The notes: generated by a model from the sequence alone, not told the origin. Shown: positions 35,836 to 48,390, counted from the stretch's first letter. The stretch: DNA of 64,000 bases from Acanthochromis polyacanthus (GCF_021347895.1 NC_067118.1:39421755-39485754), one strand, 5' to 3'. Translations and numbers: made by a program.

Positions 35836-37700
35836 GTCAAAACACAACCAGATTCAGAGCTACAAGAGTGGCCAGACCCCTTAAAAATCACTTATAAGCA
35901 TAGTCAAACAGAAATCAGAATTAAATCCTAATATCAGTTAACCCTGGCAGCACTGAGCGGGTCGCAGCTACTACAATATCTTTCAGAAAATCCAGAAATG
36001 AACCAGAGAACAATCCATCAAAGCCCCTAGATGCGGCCGCCTGGAACATACTGAGCACTATGAAAGCTTTAAATCTCTTCCTCTGCAGAATCCATTTAGC
36101 ATGGCTTTGCCACACTCCACCACAGGGGAGCTTGGGCTGGATACCAGGCGTGATACCATGAGGATAAATTATGCATCCAGTGTTTGTGTGTGCAGCTCCT
36201 TGCTTGTGTGTGAATGTGGGTTAGTGTTGTGGAGGATTTCCCCTCTCTGCAGGTTCTCTGCATCCCTCATGAGCCGGCATAAGCCTGTTGGACACACATC
36301 GGAGCGCTGAAGGGGAGTCACTGGGAGCGAAACAGGCTCCCAGGGTCTTACAGGCCCTTAGAAGGAGCAGGATGACCTTTAATCAGGGATCAGGCGCCCG
36401 AGCTGCAGCTGGAGGCCCGTAGGATCCTTGACTACAGCCGAGCCCTCAGGTCACACTCTCAGCTGGCCGTCCACCTTGAGCCACAGCGCTGAGGCTGCCT
36501 TAGGCCGGATGAAGCACTCAGTGCAGGCATGAGGTGTACATTTATGATGGAGTCTTAACATTCATGTGCAAGGTCTTCATCCACACTGTTTGAAAAACAC
36601 TGAGATCTGATTCACTGTTACAACCAAATTTAGTTCTTTCAATCGAGGGTTCATTAGGGTTTTCAACTCCTCACATCTGAAACTTGCTTTTTGTGTAGCA
36701 TGACAGATGACCAAAAGAAATTAGTCAAATCATGTAGCAGTGATTTGGTAAAAAGTATTTGGGTGAATGTAGTGCAAAGATTGTATGCATCAGTGACAAG
36801 ACGCCAAACTGAATGACATGAGATTCTATAAGCTTCACTACTTGGGGTTCATGCAGTTGCCAGATAATTCAGCACTGAATTCAGTCTGTCACAACAAGGC
36901 ACTTAAAGAGGCACTCAAACAACTTAGCCTCTCTAGCTTATAGCACATAGCAGCAAAAATGAATCCTCCATTTCCATTCTAATCCTCAGTGTCAGTCATT
37001 AGATTCCTCCTGCCTTCTAAATGTCCTCTTCTGTCAAATTTCCTGAATAAAACTTGTATTGTTTTTTTAGCTAAACCTCTAGCTTATCAGTATATTCTCT
37101 TGCATTGCAACTTCAAAGGAACAGATGGTTTGTTGTGTTTGGCAGGACTGAATCAGGAATACATGTATTTCTTTATAAAACTGCAAACAAACATGAAAAC
37201 ACAACAGCAAAGACGATTTATATATGCACCAACTACTAATGCATCTGATCTGAGAGCCCATTTCCAAACTTTCTGTGGCTGTTAGTCAGGGAACATTGCC
37301 ACCTTAAACTAATGTGTTGCTGTACACAACCCAGGAAACAGTAACAGAAACACGCTGATATAACTGTAAATAGCTGATCACTTACAGATGAAGCTGGTTT
37401 GTGGACTTTCAGGCACAGAATTAAGAGGACTGATGCTGTGTGGTTCTCATTCTGATTACATCCCATGGATAAGCACTTCCTGAACAGCACTTCCTGTTCC
37501 TGTTACCTCACTTCCTTTCCAGTGCTGCTAAGCTACTGCTAGCACCAGGTGGTACTGAAGCTTAAAGGCATTATGGAGGATGGGTTTTTTTTTTGTTTAA
37601 TTTGTCTGATTCACATAAAATGAATATACTGACCTTTAGTGGACTCGTATGTATGGTCTCTAAAAGAATAAAAAAAATAATAATAATAATAACTGTGGAC
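35836..37700. other. Gene-free interval
   Basis: About 36000-36540 is GC-richer and unique (candidate regulatory). The rest is AT-rich with no recognisable feature, apart from a T-run at 37585 and an AATAAT run at 37672-37690. Confidence 0.35.
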
Positions 37701-38090
37701 ATGGCAGGACCTGAAAAACATCAGCCAATCAATGCGCTCGGACCGAGGCGTTTGCTTTGCTCCCTTTCCTGTCAATCAAAAATCTTCCGGCTCAGGCCTA
37801 GTTACGTAGATTACGTACGCCTTGGACTTACGTGTTTTCTGTATGTGTTGCTTTGGTATAGCTTCGTAGTTAGCTGGCGACTTGTTTTGCTCATCTTTTT
37901 TTACATAATGGCAGATAAAGATCCAGGGGGACCCAGCCGTAAAAGACAACTTCACGAGTGCTACGCAAGTTTCTGGAGGGTTGCGTTTCTTCGTAAATGT
38001 TAAGAGGGGGGAGGTTAGAGGGGGGTGAGGGAGAGGTTGTATGTGCGCATGCGCATGCTACGTTCAAAGTCGTAGGAAATTAAATCTCCT
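37701..38090 (+). other. Promoter-like segment with short ORF, probable transposon end
   Basis: CCAAT at 37725-37729 and a GTCAATCAAA word precede ATG at 37908. The frame MADKDPGGPSRKRQLHEC stops after 31 codons at 38003. Further on lies TGCGCATGCGCA (38044-38055), a perfect NRF1-type palindrome. The layout resembles a gene start (CpG-rich, CCAAT, short basic N-terminus), but no downstream exons were found. I do not recognise the product. Confidence 0.3.
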
Positions 38091-38117
38091 CTAATGCCTT
38101 TAAAAACCAAACTGAGG

Positions 38118-38290
38118 CTGTAGCTCAGGTGGTAGAGCAGGTTGTCCACTGATCACAAGGTTGGTGGCTTGATCCCTGTCCTCTCCACAGAGCTGGGTGA
38201 ATAATGGGAGCTGTTGCTATTGATGTGTATTTTTTGTACCACTAAGGTAGAGAGGTGATATAAAAGTGTGGGCTGTTTACAAAAGGGGGA
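38118..38290 (+). mobile_element. Degenerate tRNA-derived SINE
   Basis: The head reads GGCTGTAGCTCAGGTGGTAG, a good tRNA D-arm and box A. A box-B-like GGTGGCTTGATCCC lies 40 bp later. T-stem and anticodon pairing are imperfect, so this is not a working tRNA gene. The body ends in GATATAAAAGTGTGGGCTG, a worn version of the usual fish SINE tail. Confidence 0.55.
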
Positions 38291-39468
38291 ACAATAAACT
38301 GATTCCAATACACCTGTCTCCACCTGTTCCTTGTTTTTCAAACTTTGGAAAACTTACTGAAGGGCTTCATAAAGACATGCATCCCATTCTGGTAACATGA
38401 CAGCAAACAGAACATGTAAACAGCTGGTCTGAATGGGACCAAGCAACATTTCTATGTCACCTTTACTTCCAATATGGCACAAGTCTGACCAGAACCATCA
38501 CATTCATGAATGCACACACACAAGTAACAGTAGTCTGAGTTGTGTCAAGTGATTTAGAAAAGGCTTTTTGCACCAATATTAGTGCGTCAAAGAGAGAGCT
38601 CACAAAGTATAAAATCTATTATGTTACAACATTAAATGTTCATAATAGAAAAACTTCAAATTGCAATAACAAGCACTCGATAACATTAATTCTACACACA
38701 AACACTGCATGTAATCCAAGTTTTTCTTTTCTCCACCAGATGTTAACAGGAGCTGAAGTTTGTTGCCTCCAAAGAAAAGTGACACTGTGTGGACTGACAT
38801 GTCTTTACATCAGACAGGTGAGCTGCCACACACAGAATCACAGTTTAGTTTGTTGCTTCCAGCTGTTTAGGGCTATTTCCTTTGTCTATTAAATACCTGT
38901 AGCATCAGACAGCAGTAGGATCCACAAGCACCTCTCAAGACATGAACCCAGGGAAATAGCTTGTTACATCTCGGCTGTCCTTGGGGTTGAGTCCTGAGTT
39001 TTACTATTTAATAAAATAGAAATAAGCTACCCTGGTAGTTATTTAGTTGTTGTGATATGCTGCTGTTAGTTTAGATTTGCTCTGTTATTGCATTATGATG
39101 TATTATGAATCACTTGGTGTAATGTCTAATGTCGCCTGAATGACAAATATCTCATGCGTACTGCAGATCTCTCTAGCATTGTGAGGGGTATGTCTAAATG
39201 AGGATGTGAAGAACAATGGAATACTAAGTCTTAATGACAGAATGCCGTCACTTTAATGAACGGATGAAGCCAGCAGTGTTCTATATTCCATGTCTGAAAG
39301 GGACTTAAATCATGAAACACCTGCTCTAAACTGAAAGATATTTGTACAAACAGGTCTCCCAGAACATGGAAGTTTCAGCTCATACCAAAGAGACAGAATG
39401 CCAAACACAAAAAGACAATGAGATGACTGTGTGTGAGTGTCCATCTGAGTTACACATAAGCTCCACGG
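38291..39468. other. Gene-free AT-rich interval
   Basis: No gene, repeat family or regulatory element was recognised. Confidence 0.35.
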
Positions 39469-40305
39469 GTGCTGCACAGCGGCTTGGTGGTTAGCACTTT
39501 TGCCTTGCAGCTAGAAGATCTCTGGTTCACATCCCAGCCTTCCTGATATTTCTGCATGGAGTTTGCATGTTTTCCCTGTGCATGTATGACTTTTCTCCGG
39601 GTACTCCAGCTTCCTCCCACAGTCCAAAAACATGCTCAGGTTAATTGGTAACTCTAAATGCGAGTGTGATTGGGTTGTCTGTATATGTAGGCCTGCGATA
39701 GACTGGTGACCTGTCCAGGTTGTCCTCTGTCTTTGCCCCAAGTCAGCGGGGATAGACTCCATTTCCCCCATGACGCTAATGAGGATTAACCCTCCTGCTG
39801 TCCTCATTTACGGGCACCAAAACATATTGTTTCCTTGTCCGAAAAAAATCCAAAAATTCTGCAAAAAAATTCAACATATTACTGAAAATTTGCAAAACCT
39901 ACAGGAAGAAAATTCCAGTAATTTCTTAAAAGTTGTTTTTTTTTTTTAAAACAAGTTTGGCAAGAAAATTCTTGTAAATAATTTCAAAAACTGAGTAAAA
40001 ATCTTTCAAAAAAATCCTAAAAAATATCTAAGGTGATTATATATATATCAGTAAAACTTCTATTTTCTTAAAGAACATCCAGTGAAATTCACTGGATTTT
40101 GGTTGTTTTTTTTTTGTGAATGTTCTGAAGAAACATTTTTAACATTTCTTTTTGTCACCAAAAAATGTTCAAAGATTTTCCAAAAATGTTGAAAATGTGG
40201 ACATCAGAAGTTTCACTGTGAAAATATAGATTTTTTCCTACATTTTCAAACTAAAACGGGTCAGTGACGGTTAAGTGGTGTATAGATAATGGATGGACTC
40301 TATGG
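39469..40305 (+). mobile_element. SINE family S, copy 2, split by a MITE
   Basis: The left part is 39469-39785 (head GGGTGCTGCACAGCGG, box B region GGTTCACATCCC, body CTTCCTCCCACAGTCC). The right part is 40275-40305 (GTGGTGTATAGATAATGGAT). Removing 39786-40274 and one TTAA restores the usual AGGATTAAGTGGTGTATAGA junction, matching copy 1. Confidence 0.8.
39786..40274 (+). mobile_element. piggyBac-like MITE (family B), copy 4, inside a SINE
   Basis: Bounded by TTAA on both sides (39786-39789 and 40271-40274). The left end is TTAACCCTCCTGCTGTCCTC and the right end ACGGTTAA. The interrupted host SINE shows that the target was a single TTAA that was duplicated, as piggyBac-type transposases do. 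The right terminus is shorter than in copy 1. Confidence 0.85.
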
Positions 40306-41595
40306 ATCTCTGCTACTGATTATAAAGAAACATTCATCTAACTTCTATTTCATGTTCTGGTTGTACGTTTTGGATCCCATCTTCCTTAGAATCTTTCCAA
40401 TTTTTGAAGTATTGGGGCAGAAATTAAAGGCAAATTCACACAAACTTGCGCCTCCTGTGCCACGCAGCGTTAACCCTCCCACCATGCAGTCACACAGTCA
40501 TATAAAACCATTCACCACAGACCCCCACCAACACAGACATGCTACGATACACACTCCTGCCATCTAGGGGAATGCAGTCACCCTATCCGTCACCCACCCT
40601 GAGGATTAGCCCCCTACCCCCGCCTCTCTGCGGTCTACCATCCCCTCTTGCCACATTATCATATTTGATCCACACCTACCCCCCTCTTCTCCCTTTACCC
40701 TCCCACATGCACCACCAGCAAGGCATGCCCCCTTTTCTTTGGCCACTCTCAGGGAGAAGAAGAGGAGGATGAAGAGGCAGGGGCTTTCATGGGGAACAAT
40801 CTGCCAGGGAGACGAAGAATGAGCGGGCACTCAATTAAGGGCTGCCCATTGAGGCCGCGGAGTGAGCCTGAATGTGGGCCCCTCCAAAGGAATGGAGTCC
40901 CATGAATAGATTGTGGGCCTTCATGAAATATTAAAGAGCGGACGGATTTCCCACAATATTTGTACACCTCCCTTTGTGGGGATTTCTCCCTCCATTGAGC
41001 CTGAAACTGTTAACACATCCGCTCTGAAGCGCGGCCCGCAGACTGTGCTAAAGAGCCCCACGGTCCAAGCATCAAACGCTCCCCACCTCAACTCTCCCTC
41101 TCTTCCCCTGTTGCCCTATCTGTCGCTTTCCCTTTGTCTTTCCCTCCTTCTCTTTTCTCTTCCTGTCTTCTTGCCCCAGAGATATTCATGGAAGGGATTA
41201 CACCAGTTTTAATGACCACCTGTCCTTGCTCCGGCACTGTATTGTGGCATGCCAGGCCAAGCAGCAAGCGTCCCCCTGCTATTTAAAGGTCACAGGCAGC
41301 GCTAACTGGTGACCCTTGTCTCCGCCGACACAAGCCTGACAGCCAAAACCACCCAGACAGGTAACAGGCACGGTCGCTCTGATCGTTAATCATTTTGAAC
41401 AGTCCGGAGTGTGACAGAAGCAAAGCGCTAAGATGCTAAACGATGAACAAAAGCGTCTTCAGCTTGCCTTGTTTGTACTGAACATCCCAATACTACCGTA
41501 GTATTATACTGAACTGATGTTAACGTGCACTTTTTCCTGGTGCACTCGTCTTGTCACTTTTCCTTTTTTGTCTCTGCTCTTTACTCTCTCTCTCT
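40306..41595. other. Unique block, candidate regulatory
   Basis: No gene was recognised. About 40780-41400 is repeat-free and GC-richer (CACTCAATTAAGGGCTGCCC, TTCATGAAATATTAAAGAG, CACAGGCAGCGCTAACTGG), which resembles vertebrate conserved non-coding DNA in composition. Confidence 0.35.
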
Positions 41596-41606
41596 ACACA
41601 CACACA

Positions 41607-41681
<75 letters not shown>
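41596..41681. repeat. (CA)n microsatellite
   Basis: About 43 dinucleotide repeats with a single TA interruption near 41613, preceded by a short CT run. Confidence 0.95.
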
Positions 41682-41683
<2 letters not shown>

Positions 41684-43060
41684 GGATCAGGCTGAGTGGA
41701 GCTGTATAGAGACGGAGGGCTACGTGGTTAAGTAGGTGGTTAAAGCTGCCATTAGCATCAGAATGACCGCATATTCTGCCATGAGTCAACATTAGTTCAT
41801 GTCAGAATCGAGGGGTTGAGGACGGGCCAAAAAACTAAAGCTCTCACTGCTACCGACAAGTGTACTTTGGTTCATAGTTTCATTCACAGCACTAAGATGC
41901 TTTCTGAATGTGTGAAAGCGTAAATAAAGGTGTTTTGGGGGCTTAAATTTTAAGAGCTGGTGCTGTGGTTGTGTATCAGCGATGGCGACATGAACATGAA
42001 TGTGGAGCTGTTAGTATTTATTTTATTTTGTCAAACATTATTGGTATTTTCTTTTCATTTCATTTTCATTCAAGATGATTCAGAGTTATATTAAAGACAT
42101 GGTATGCAATTTCTGCCTCTTAATCAAAACTTGATGATGTCAGGAAGTAGCATGGAATTATGGGAATTGTTGTTTTTGGTGGATCAAGCAGAAATCCTGG
42201 TTGCAGACGAAGTAGTGTATTAAGTTTTAATCAAGTTATGTTTAGTCAAAAATACTCATTTCATATCATGTCATTCTAATAGAAAGCCACAAATGATGTC
42301 TTTTTCTGTGTTTTAAACATAGTTGGAAACAAGTCAACTAAATATTTCACATTAATCTAGGAATTTTGAGACATTTTAAAATGTTACCGATTATACTATA
42401 TATATTTTTTTACTGTATTATATTATTAAATGTTATACATTTTGTACAGACTTTATAAACAGATTCGTGAAATATTACCTTGATATAATAAATACTTTCC
42501 AAAATGAAGTATATTTAGAAAATGCCCATCTTCCCTCTTTCAGCGCATTTTTTTTTTGCATTGAATTTGAAGCTATGCTTAAACAACGGTAACTCAGAAA
42601 CTATTAAAGATAAAAGCCTGAAACTTTCACCATTATTTCTCATCATGCAATTATTTCAGAATCTATAGCACTGAACAAGTAGATCAAAGAATTTCTGATC
42701 ATGAGTGAGTTGAAATATGAAAAATAAATTGAAGCTTTCACAAAAACTCCCATCTTTGAGTGCAAATTGGCAAAAGAAAATGATAATGCAGAAGTAAATT
42801 AGTGATATTTTCTGAACAATAAGTATAAAGCAAAACAAATATAAAACTTTTTTATGTGAAATACTCGATCAGAAAGTTATTTTAGTTGAAGTTTCATGAT
42901 TGATTGAGCAGGTATGACAAGTTGTACCACAAAAACAAAAGTATTGGTAAAGCTTTAGTCAATTAGAAACAGATTTCTGGAGTTTTGAAATGGTAAATAT
43001 TTCTTTTTTAATATGCTCATATCTTTCATTTTCATTTCATCAGAAGCCCCCTGATGATAT
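41682..43060. other. Gene-free AT-rich interval
   Basis: Nothing recognisable beyond simple AT-richness. Confidence 0.35.
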
Positions 43061-44020
43061 CAGATGGAATCACCCGAATTTGCTTTTCTTCCCACAGCTT
43101 GGGTGGACTGTGCTATAATCCTGCCTGTCATCAGCTTGTCTGAGCTCATCAGAAACTTTCATTTTGTGGGTGAACAGAGCCAGCAGAGAGCATGTGGCTG
43201 CACGAGGCCTCGCTGCCCACTCCAGCAGAGTCCCAGCTGGGGAGCACATTGGACAGCAGCCACCTTGGTCTGGCCTCCATATGCTGGGGTCTGAGGTCCA
43301 GCCTGCCGGTGCAGCTCCAGCACATGGAGGGCAGTTGGGGGTGTTCCTGGGGGGGCAGCGGCTACACCAGCATTGTACCAGGAGGACAAGAGCTGAGCAG
43401 GACCCAGCAGGAGAGTGGGGGGCCTTTTCTAAAGACAGATCAACTGGAGCTCCTTTTCTCACACCCGGCTCGCTTCGCCCAGCTCCGTATCTCCTCCTCG
43501 CCCTCCCCTCCTCTCCTTGGCAGATTGATACACTGGCTGAAATGTGATTTTCTTGTGTGTCTCTTATGAAACTGCATCTCCCCCTCGCCTTCCCCTGCCC
43601 ACCCACTCATCTCACCAACCTATTCTCCGCTGGGATTGAATCGAGCCACGCCGCTTTGTTTTTCAATCATCTTGTCCACATCAAAGTCACTCATGAGAAG
43701 ATGGTTAAAAAGGAGGAAGGGGCCACGGACGAGACAAATCTCTTTGGCTTTTCCCCCCTTCACACAATGCTTCTCATTTGAATTTCCCCATATATTGCTG
43801 ATCACCAGTCTGAATGGTGCCCGTGATGAAGTGTTGTTTTTGTGGCTCCTCACATGAATTCCAAAGACCCCAGGGATACATTTTCCTCTTTTTGTCTTTG
43901 ACTTCAAAGTTATCTGGAATGGGACGTGTTGGAATGGAGAAAGCTAGGGGGTCACCATGTCCAACGGTGGGTGTTGTTTACCAAACTTCTCACCGAGTCA
44001 AGGAGCATTCAGACTGAGTG
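43061..44020. other. GC-rich unique block, candidate regulatory
   Basis: Open frames overlap on both strands at 43070-43606, none with known motifs, splice support or codon pattern of a gene. About 43740-43900 (TGCTTCTCATTTGAATTTCC, TGATCACCAGTCTGAATGG) has the look of conserved non-coding DNA. About 43877-43941 is similar to 48389-48459. Confidence 0.35.
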
Positions 44021-44964
44021 CATAACACCACGGTGCATAACACAAAACATTCCTCAAGCACCGAGATGTTTTCAGGCTTGAATGCATGCTTGTATGAATG
44101 ACCTCTGTGACGGCTTACACCCCACAGTGTATCAGCACAGAAAGGATCATCCAGCCTGCATGTTTAGTTGTTGTTTTTGAGGTCTCAGGTTAAGATTGGC
44201 ATAAAAATGGTGCAATTCTGGACAGGATTAAACAATGCATTCACTGCTATGATACCACAAGATAAAACAAACCTGTGGAAGTAAAATATATAAGATGCAC
44301 ATTATTATTAGGTTCCAGAGTGTCTTAGTTTGCTATTTATGGCCATCTTTAATTATATTTCAGGAGATTTTCTCGGTTTGCATAACATAAAACATTACAT
44401 TACATTTAAATTTATTTTTAATGTATTTACTAAATTTCAGGTATATAGAAAATCTAAAAAGATGTAATAGTACATCTTCTCAGTCAGTGTCTTCAGGTTT
44501 CACGAAAATTGGAAGGATTTATGTGTTTACTCTGCAGTCCTGAAGAGTGTCAGTCTGCTGCCACCTGCTGCCAGACTTTTGAAGAGCAACTGAAGCAGAA
44601 AAAACGTTTTGTTTTTAATTATTTTATTTTTGTTGATTCAATTTTGTTTGTAATTTTGCAGTACCAATAAAAACAAAATTATGACATGAACATTTTTGTT
44701 AAAAATGTGTTTTATGTCTTCCTGTCTTGCTGGTGTATAGTTTTAAGTTTTGTTTGTTTTTTTTTGTTAATTTTTCTCAGTTATTTGTCCTTTATTAAAA
44801 TTTATTCTCTTTTTATTTGTGCTTCTGTTTTGCCCCTGAATTTCCTCTCTGCTGATCAATAAAGGTTAAGATGTTATTTCTATATTGCATTACTTTTTTA
44901 AGGCAATGATCCTTGTTAATTAAAATTACTAACGATGAAACTCAATCTCCATTTCTACAATCTA
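44021..44964. other. Gene-free AT-rich interval
   Basis: About 44855-44880 (GCTGATCAATAAAGGTTAAG) is a retroposon-tail-like word. A CTCF-like site at 44558-44571 is listed separately. Nothing else was recognised. Confidence 0.35.
44558..44571 (-). promoter_or_regulatory. CTCF-like motif
   Basis: The minus strand reads GCAGCAGGTGGCAG, one mismatch (first base) from the CTCF core. Confidence 0.35.
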
Positions 44965-45179
44965 CAGGGTGTCCCTAAAGTCTGAGTCCAAAGGAAATCT
45001 CAGCTATAATAGTTTTGGCCCTACAGATTAAATATATATTGCATATATATTTGATTAATTATCAAATATATATTAAAATCAATATATTAAATAATTACTA
45101 TGTTGAATAAAATGTTGTTAAAAATGTAATTTCTTGAAAAACTATATTTTTGCCTATGTGTCCAGACTTTAGGGACACC
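44965..45179. mobile_element. mariner-like MITE
   Basis: A 215-bp element between TA dinucleotides (44963-44964, 45180-45181). The left end CAGGGTGTCCCTAAAGTCTG and the right end CAGACTTTAGGGACACC are inverted repeats over about 16 bp. The interior is almost pure AT with ATATATT-type palindromes. No coding capacity. Confidence 0.75.
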
Positions 45180-45181
45180 TA

Positions 45182-45856
45182 ACTTGCTACAATACTTTTT
45201 TTTTTTTGCCTTACTTCACAGCATCACCTCAGATGCTTTATCACATAGTTGCTAGGTAACACACCAGTAAACCTTTCTCATGCCCACATATCAACACAAA
45301 TCCGTCTCCTGATTAAACGGACATACACGAGAGATTTCTTTTTTGCTATTTAATGAAATGCTGTTTCAAATGTGCTCAGAACAAGGTTTATTTGTACATC
45401 TAACAGAATCAGCAGCTACACTGCCTCAAAATGAAAGCACTGACTGTAACTTATTCGTAAGTATAATTTGATTGCTGAAATTAGAAACAACAATACATTA
45501 CAGACAAATGTACTGATTATATTAATGCATTACATCCCCACTGGTTCAACACAAAACTGCTCTGAAAATGATTCCAGTCTGGCCTTGGATCATTGTCCAT
45601 TGTCATACCTCAGTGTTTTCCCCATTATTTCCTCATCTGCCTCTTAACTATTATCTGTCCAGCAATTCCAAAAACGTACAAACAATACTCTTAAAGAAAT
45701 GTACCTCAACTTGAATGTAGTTGTCTTTTTTGTTCATGTCCACAAGATGGCACAAATGGACAGTTACTGAACTCACAACTTTCAAAGCAAGCAGTGTGAG
45801 TTATGCGCACATCCAACCCCACTGGACCCCGGAAAGGGAAGAAGTCCATTTGTTGG
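45182..45856. other. Gene-free interval
   Basis: No gene was recognised. It contains a CTCF-like site at 45740-45753. Confidence 0.35.
45740..45753 (+). promoter_or_regulatory. CTCF-like motif
   Basis: CCACAAGATGGCAC, one mismatch from the CTCF core. It faces opposite to the motif at 44558-44571. Confidence 0.3.
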
Positions 45857-46020
45857 CTAGGCAGCTGGCTAGGCGGGCGGCCCATGAACAGGGACGCAGC
45901 AGTCATGGGTACAAATCCAGCTCTTGGCAATTCACTGCATGTCATTCCCCCACTCTTGTACCCATGTTTCCTGTCTCGCTCACTCTCATATGTAATAAAG
46001 GCAAAAATACCCAAAAAGAA
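45857..46020 (+). mobile_element. Fish SINE with AATAAAGGCAAAAA tail
   Basis: The box-B-like GGGTACAAATCCAGCTC (about 45908) is followed by CACTGCATGTCATTCCCCC and the typical tail TGTAATAAAGGCAAAAATAC. This is a common percomorph SINE layout. The 5' border is approximate; the head is decayed. Confidence 0.6.
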
Positions 46021-46023
46021 TAA

Positions 46024-47879
46024 TAATAGAAATGCATTTTGTAAATACAATAGAAGCATAACGGAAGAAAAATCTGGACCACATGACCTGTAGTGGCTGC
46101 AGTAGGTTCGTAGCACATGTGCTAATTGCTATTTTTAGTGAATCATGTGATCTTGTAAATATAAGTGGAGCGTACATGTCTTTTTGTTTGTGTATTTACA
46201 ACCTGTATGTGATCCCATTGGTGTTTGAATCATGTAGACTGAGTCAACGAGTTCAAATTTTGGGATCTTGGATATTTTAATGTGCTCTTTTTTTTAAAGG
46301 GTAGCTTTCCTACAGGATAATGGAACCAAAAACATTACTGCAGTAAAAGTAACAAACGTGAAAAGATAGCCATGCAAAGTAAGAAAACGCATATTTTCAA
46401 GTGGGAACATGCAGACTGATCATTCAGGCAAGGTTAGTATTTGGCAGTGTCCTTATGTGATCTGACTTCAGTCACACATCTCCTGCCAACTGGGAGAGGC
46501 TCTGAGCTAGATAGAAATCATTTGTCAATGAGATGTCACAAACCTCACTGCTATCTCAGATCAGCTTGTGTATTGCCAGCTGCTGTGTGGAAAGAGGAGA
46601 GAGCGAAGGGTATTGTAGCATGACTTTGTTGAACAACCTTTAAACGGAGAGCGCACATGCGGCAGCAGGCCGATCCGGGGTGAGGAGACAAGTCAAACAG
46701 AAACACTTGTGAGGTTGTTTCTGTCCAGTGATTTCTCAACAAGGTGCTTGAAAAGTACAAATTGAGTAATATATACTTTGGGTGTCATTGTGAGGCTATT
46801 AAAGGTTAAACTGAGTTTTTTTTAAGTCTGTGTGGATGATGATCATTCCACCAACAGTTGAGTTTCCACTGTGTAATCTGTCACTGAGGAATCTGTGCTG
46901 ACTTTATCTTGGCAACTGCCTTATTTTGATAATTGACAGGAGAGTGTCACAATGTTATTTTTAACCTTAAAGTTGAAGCTGAGACATTTTATCTCCATCA
47001 GTCCATCATTAAGAAAACCTTTGCCATTAGGATATATTTAGAGTCATTCGTAGCATTAACTATGTGTGCGTCAAACAACAGATCTGATGAAGTGGAAAAG
47101 ACGTACAGCAATGCTGACTGGGGGTTGGGAGTGGTTTCACTGGAGATGTGGGTTGCAGGACCAGACTGGCACAGGGCTGGTTGACAGGCAGTCATGTAGA
47201 ACCCTGCGAAAAGATGCATTGTTGGAGGAAGATCAGGTCAACGGGAACTTGAGTAAATCATCACCTGAGCGAGAGCCACTCCTAGAAGGGGAATTTAGCC
47301 ACCAAGAAATGGCATATGAGTGAAAAAACGGTCATATTTACCACCTGTGGAATGTCCACATGCACTGATGGCAGTACATGACATTACATTTATATGTTTT
47401 GAATTTGTTTTAACGTCATGTTGACTTTTGGTCTGTCTGAGAGCCGGAGTTGTTTGGTCTGTCACTAACGGAGAGGCCCTCTGGTAATCCACGGATTAGG
47501 GAGGTCTGGGAGTGGTGCCTGAAATGACTACTGTAAGTAAAGCAGTCGGCTGTGGTCGACCACATGTGCTTCTGTTTAGACAGAATCCCCGGCACATGCT
47601 GTCATTTCCTTTTATCTCTGATGCAGCTTTGCAGGTGGCCTGGTGACGAGTCAGATTACATACCTGCTTGTCCCTCTGAGGACATTAGTTTGTTTTCTCC
47701 ATGTAGTTTATATTCAGTAATCAGATCTCCACGGTATGTTCTAAAATCCACCTGAACTGAAATTGCATAGCACAAAAACAACAATAAACTTCAATGGTTT
47801 ATCAGATATTACATAGTAAGATACACAAGTACATATTTACATGACACTGTTTGCTAAACTGTCACAGTTATGCCACAGA
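46024..47879. other. Gene-free interval
   Basis: No gene was recognised. A small hairpin at about 46443-46492 (TTGGCAG ... CTGCCAA) was examined and not accepted as a microRNA. The rest is unremarkable. Confidence 0.35.
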
Positions 47880-48390
47880 ACCTGGTAACACATTGGTCAG
47901 GATGGCCAAAAGTCAGCCAAGAATCACCAACAGTAGGTCTGCAATGAATTGGAAGCTGCTTGAACAGAGGTGTTAGTGTCCACAGTCAAGTGTGTTTTAC
48001 ATGGACATGAGCTGAGAGAAGCCCTGCGACAGGCTGGCGACCTGTCCAGGGTGTTCCCTGCCTTCGCCCGAATCAGCTGGGATAGACTCCAGCACCCCCC
48101 GCGACCCTAGTGAGGAAAAGCGGTATATAGTGAATGGATGGATGGATGGTTGAGCTGAGAGGCTGCTGTGCAAGAAGGAAGCTCTTCCTCTAGGAGTACC
48201 ACCTTAAACCTTGAAGTCTAGATGTGGACAAAGAAGAGGCCCTCTGGAGGAAAGTTCATTGGTCAGATGAAATAAATCATTAATTTCCTAACCACAATGA
48301 CCAGATATATGGAGGAGAGGAGAGATGGTGAGGCCTTTAACCCCAAGAACATCATATCTACCATCAAGCACAGTGCTGGTAGTATTATAA
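47880..48390 (+). pseudogene. Decayed Tc1-like transposase, split by a SINE
   Basis: Fragments in the plus strand translate to worn Tc1 transposase pieces: VSTVKCVLHGHELR before the insertion, then CCARRKL, and HNDQIYGGEERDGEAF and NPKNIISTIKHSAGSI after it. These correspond to the end of the DNA-binding region and the first catalytic segment of the DDE domain. Several stops and frameshifts are present and the C-terminal part is absent. A family S SINE (48019-48151) interrupts it. It is a different, much older lineage than the intact element at 52263. Confidence 0.7.
48019..48151 (+). mobile_element. SINE family S, copy 3, 5'-truncated
   Basis: 133 bp of the 3' half (GACCTGTCCAGGGTGTTCCC ... 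GGATGGATGG) flanked by a perfect 10-bp duplication, GAGCTGAGAG (48009-48018 and 48152-48161). It landed inside the dead Tc1 transposase. The truncated 5' end and the target duplication show target-primed reverse transcription. Confidence 0.85.

Noticed and set aside
38118..38190. Possible tRNA gene
   Set aside because: Box A is good, but the T-arm and anticodon stem do not pair and a SINE tail follows; called as a SINE.
43070..43606. 178-codon frame on the minus strand with large frames on the plus strand
   Set aside because: The overlap on both strands comes from GC-rich composition. No domain, splice signal or start context supports a gene.
46443..46492. Hairpin with a miR-34-like start (TGGCAGTGTC)
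   Set aside because: The match ends after ten bases, the stem is short and bulged, and the expected opposite arm is missing.
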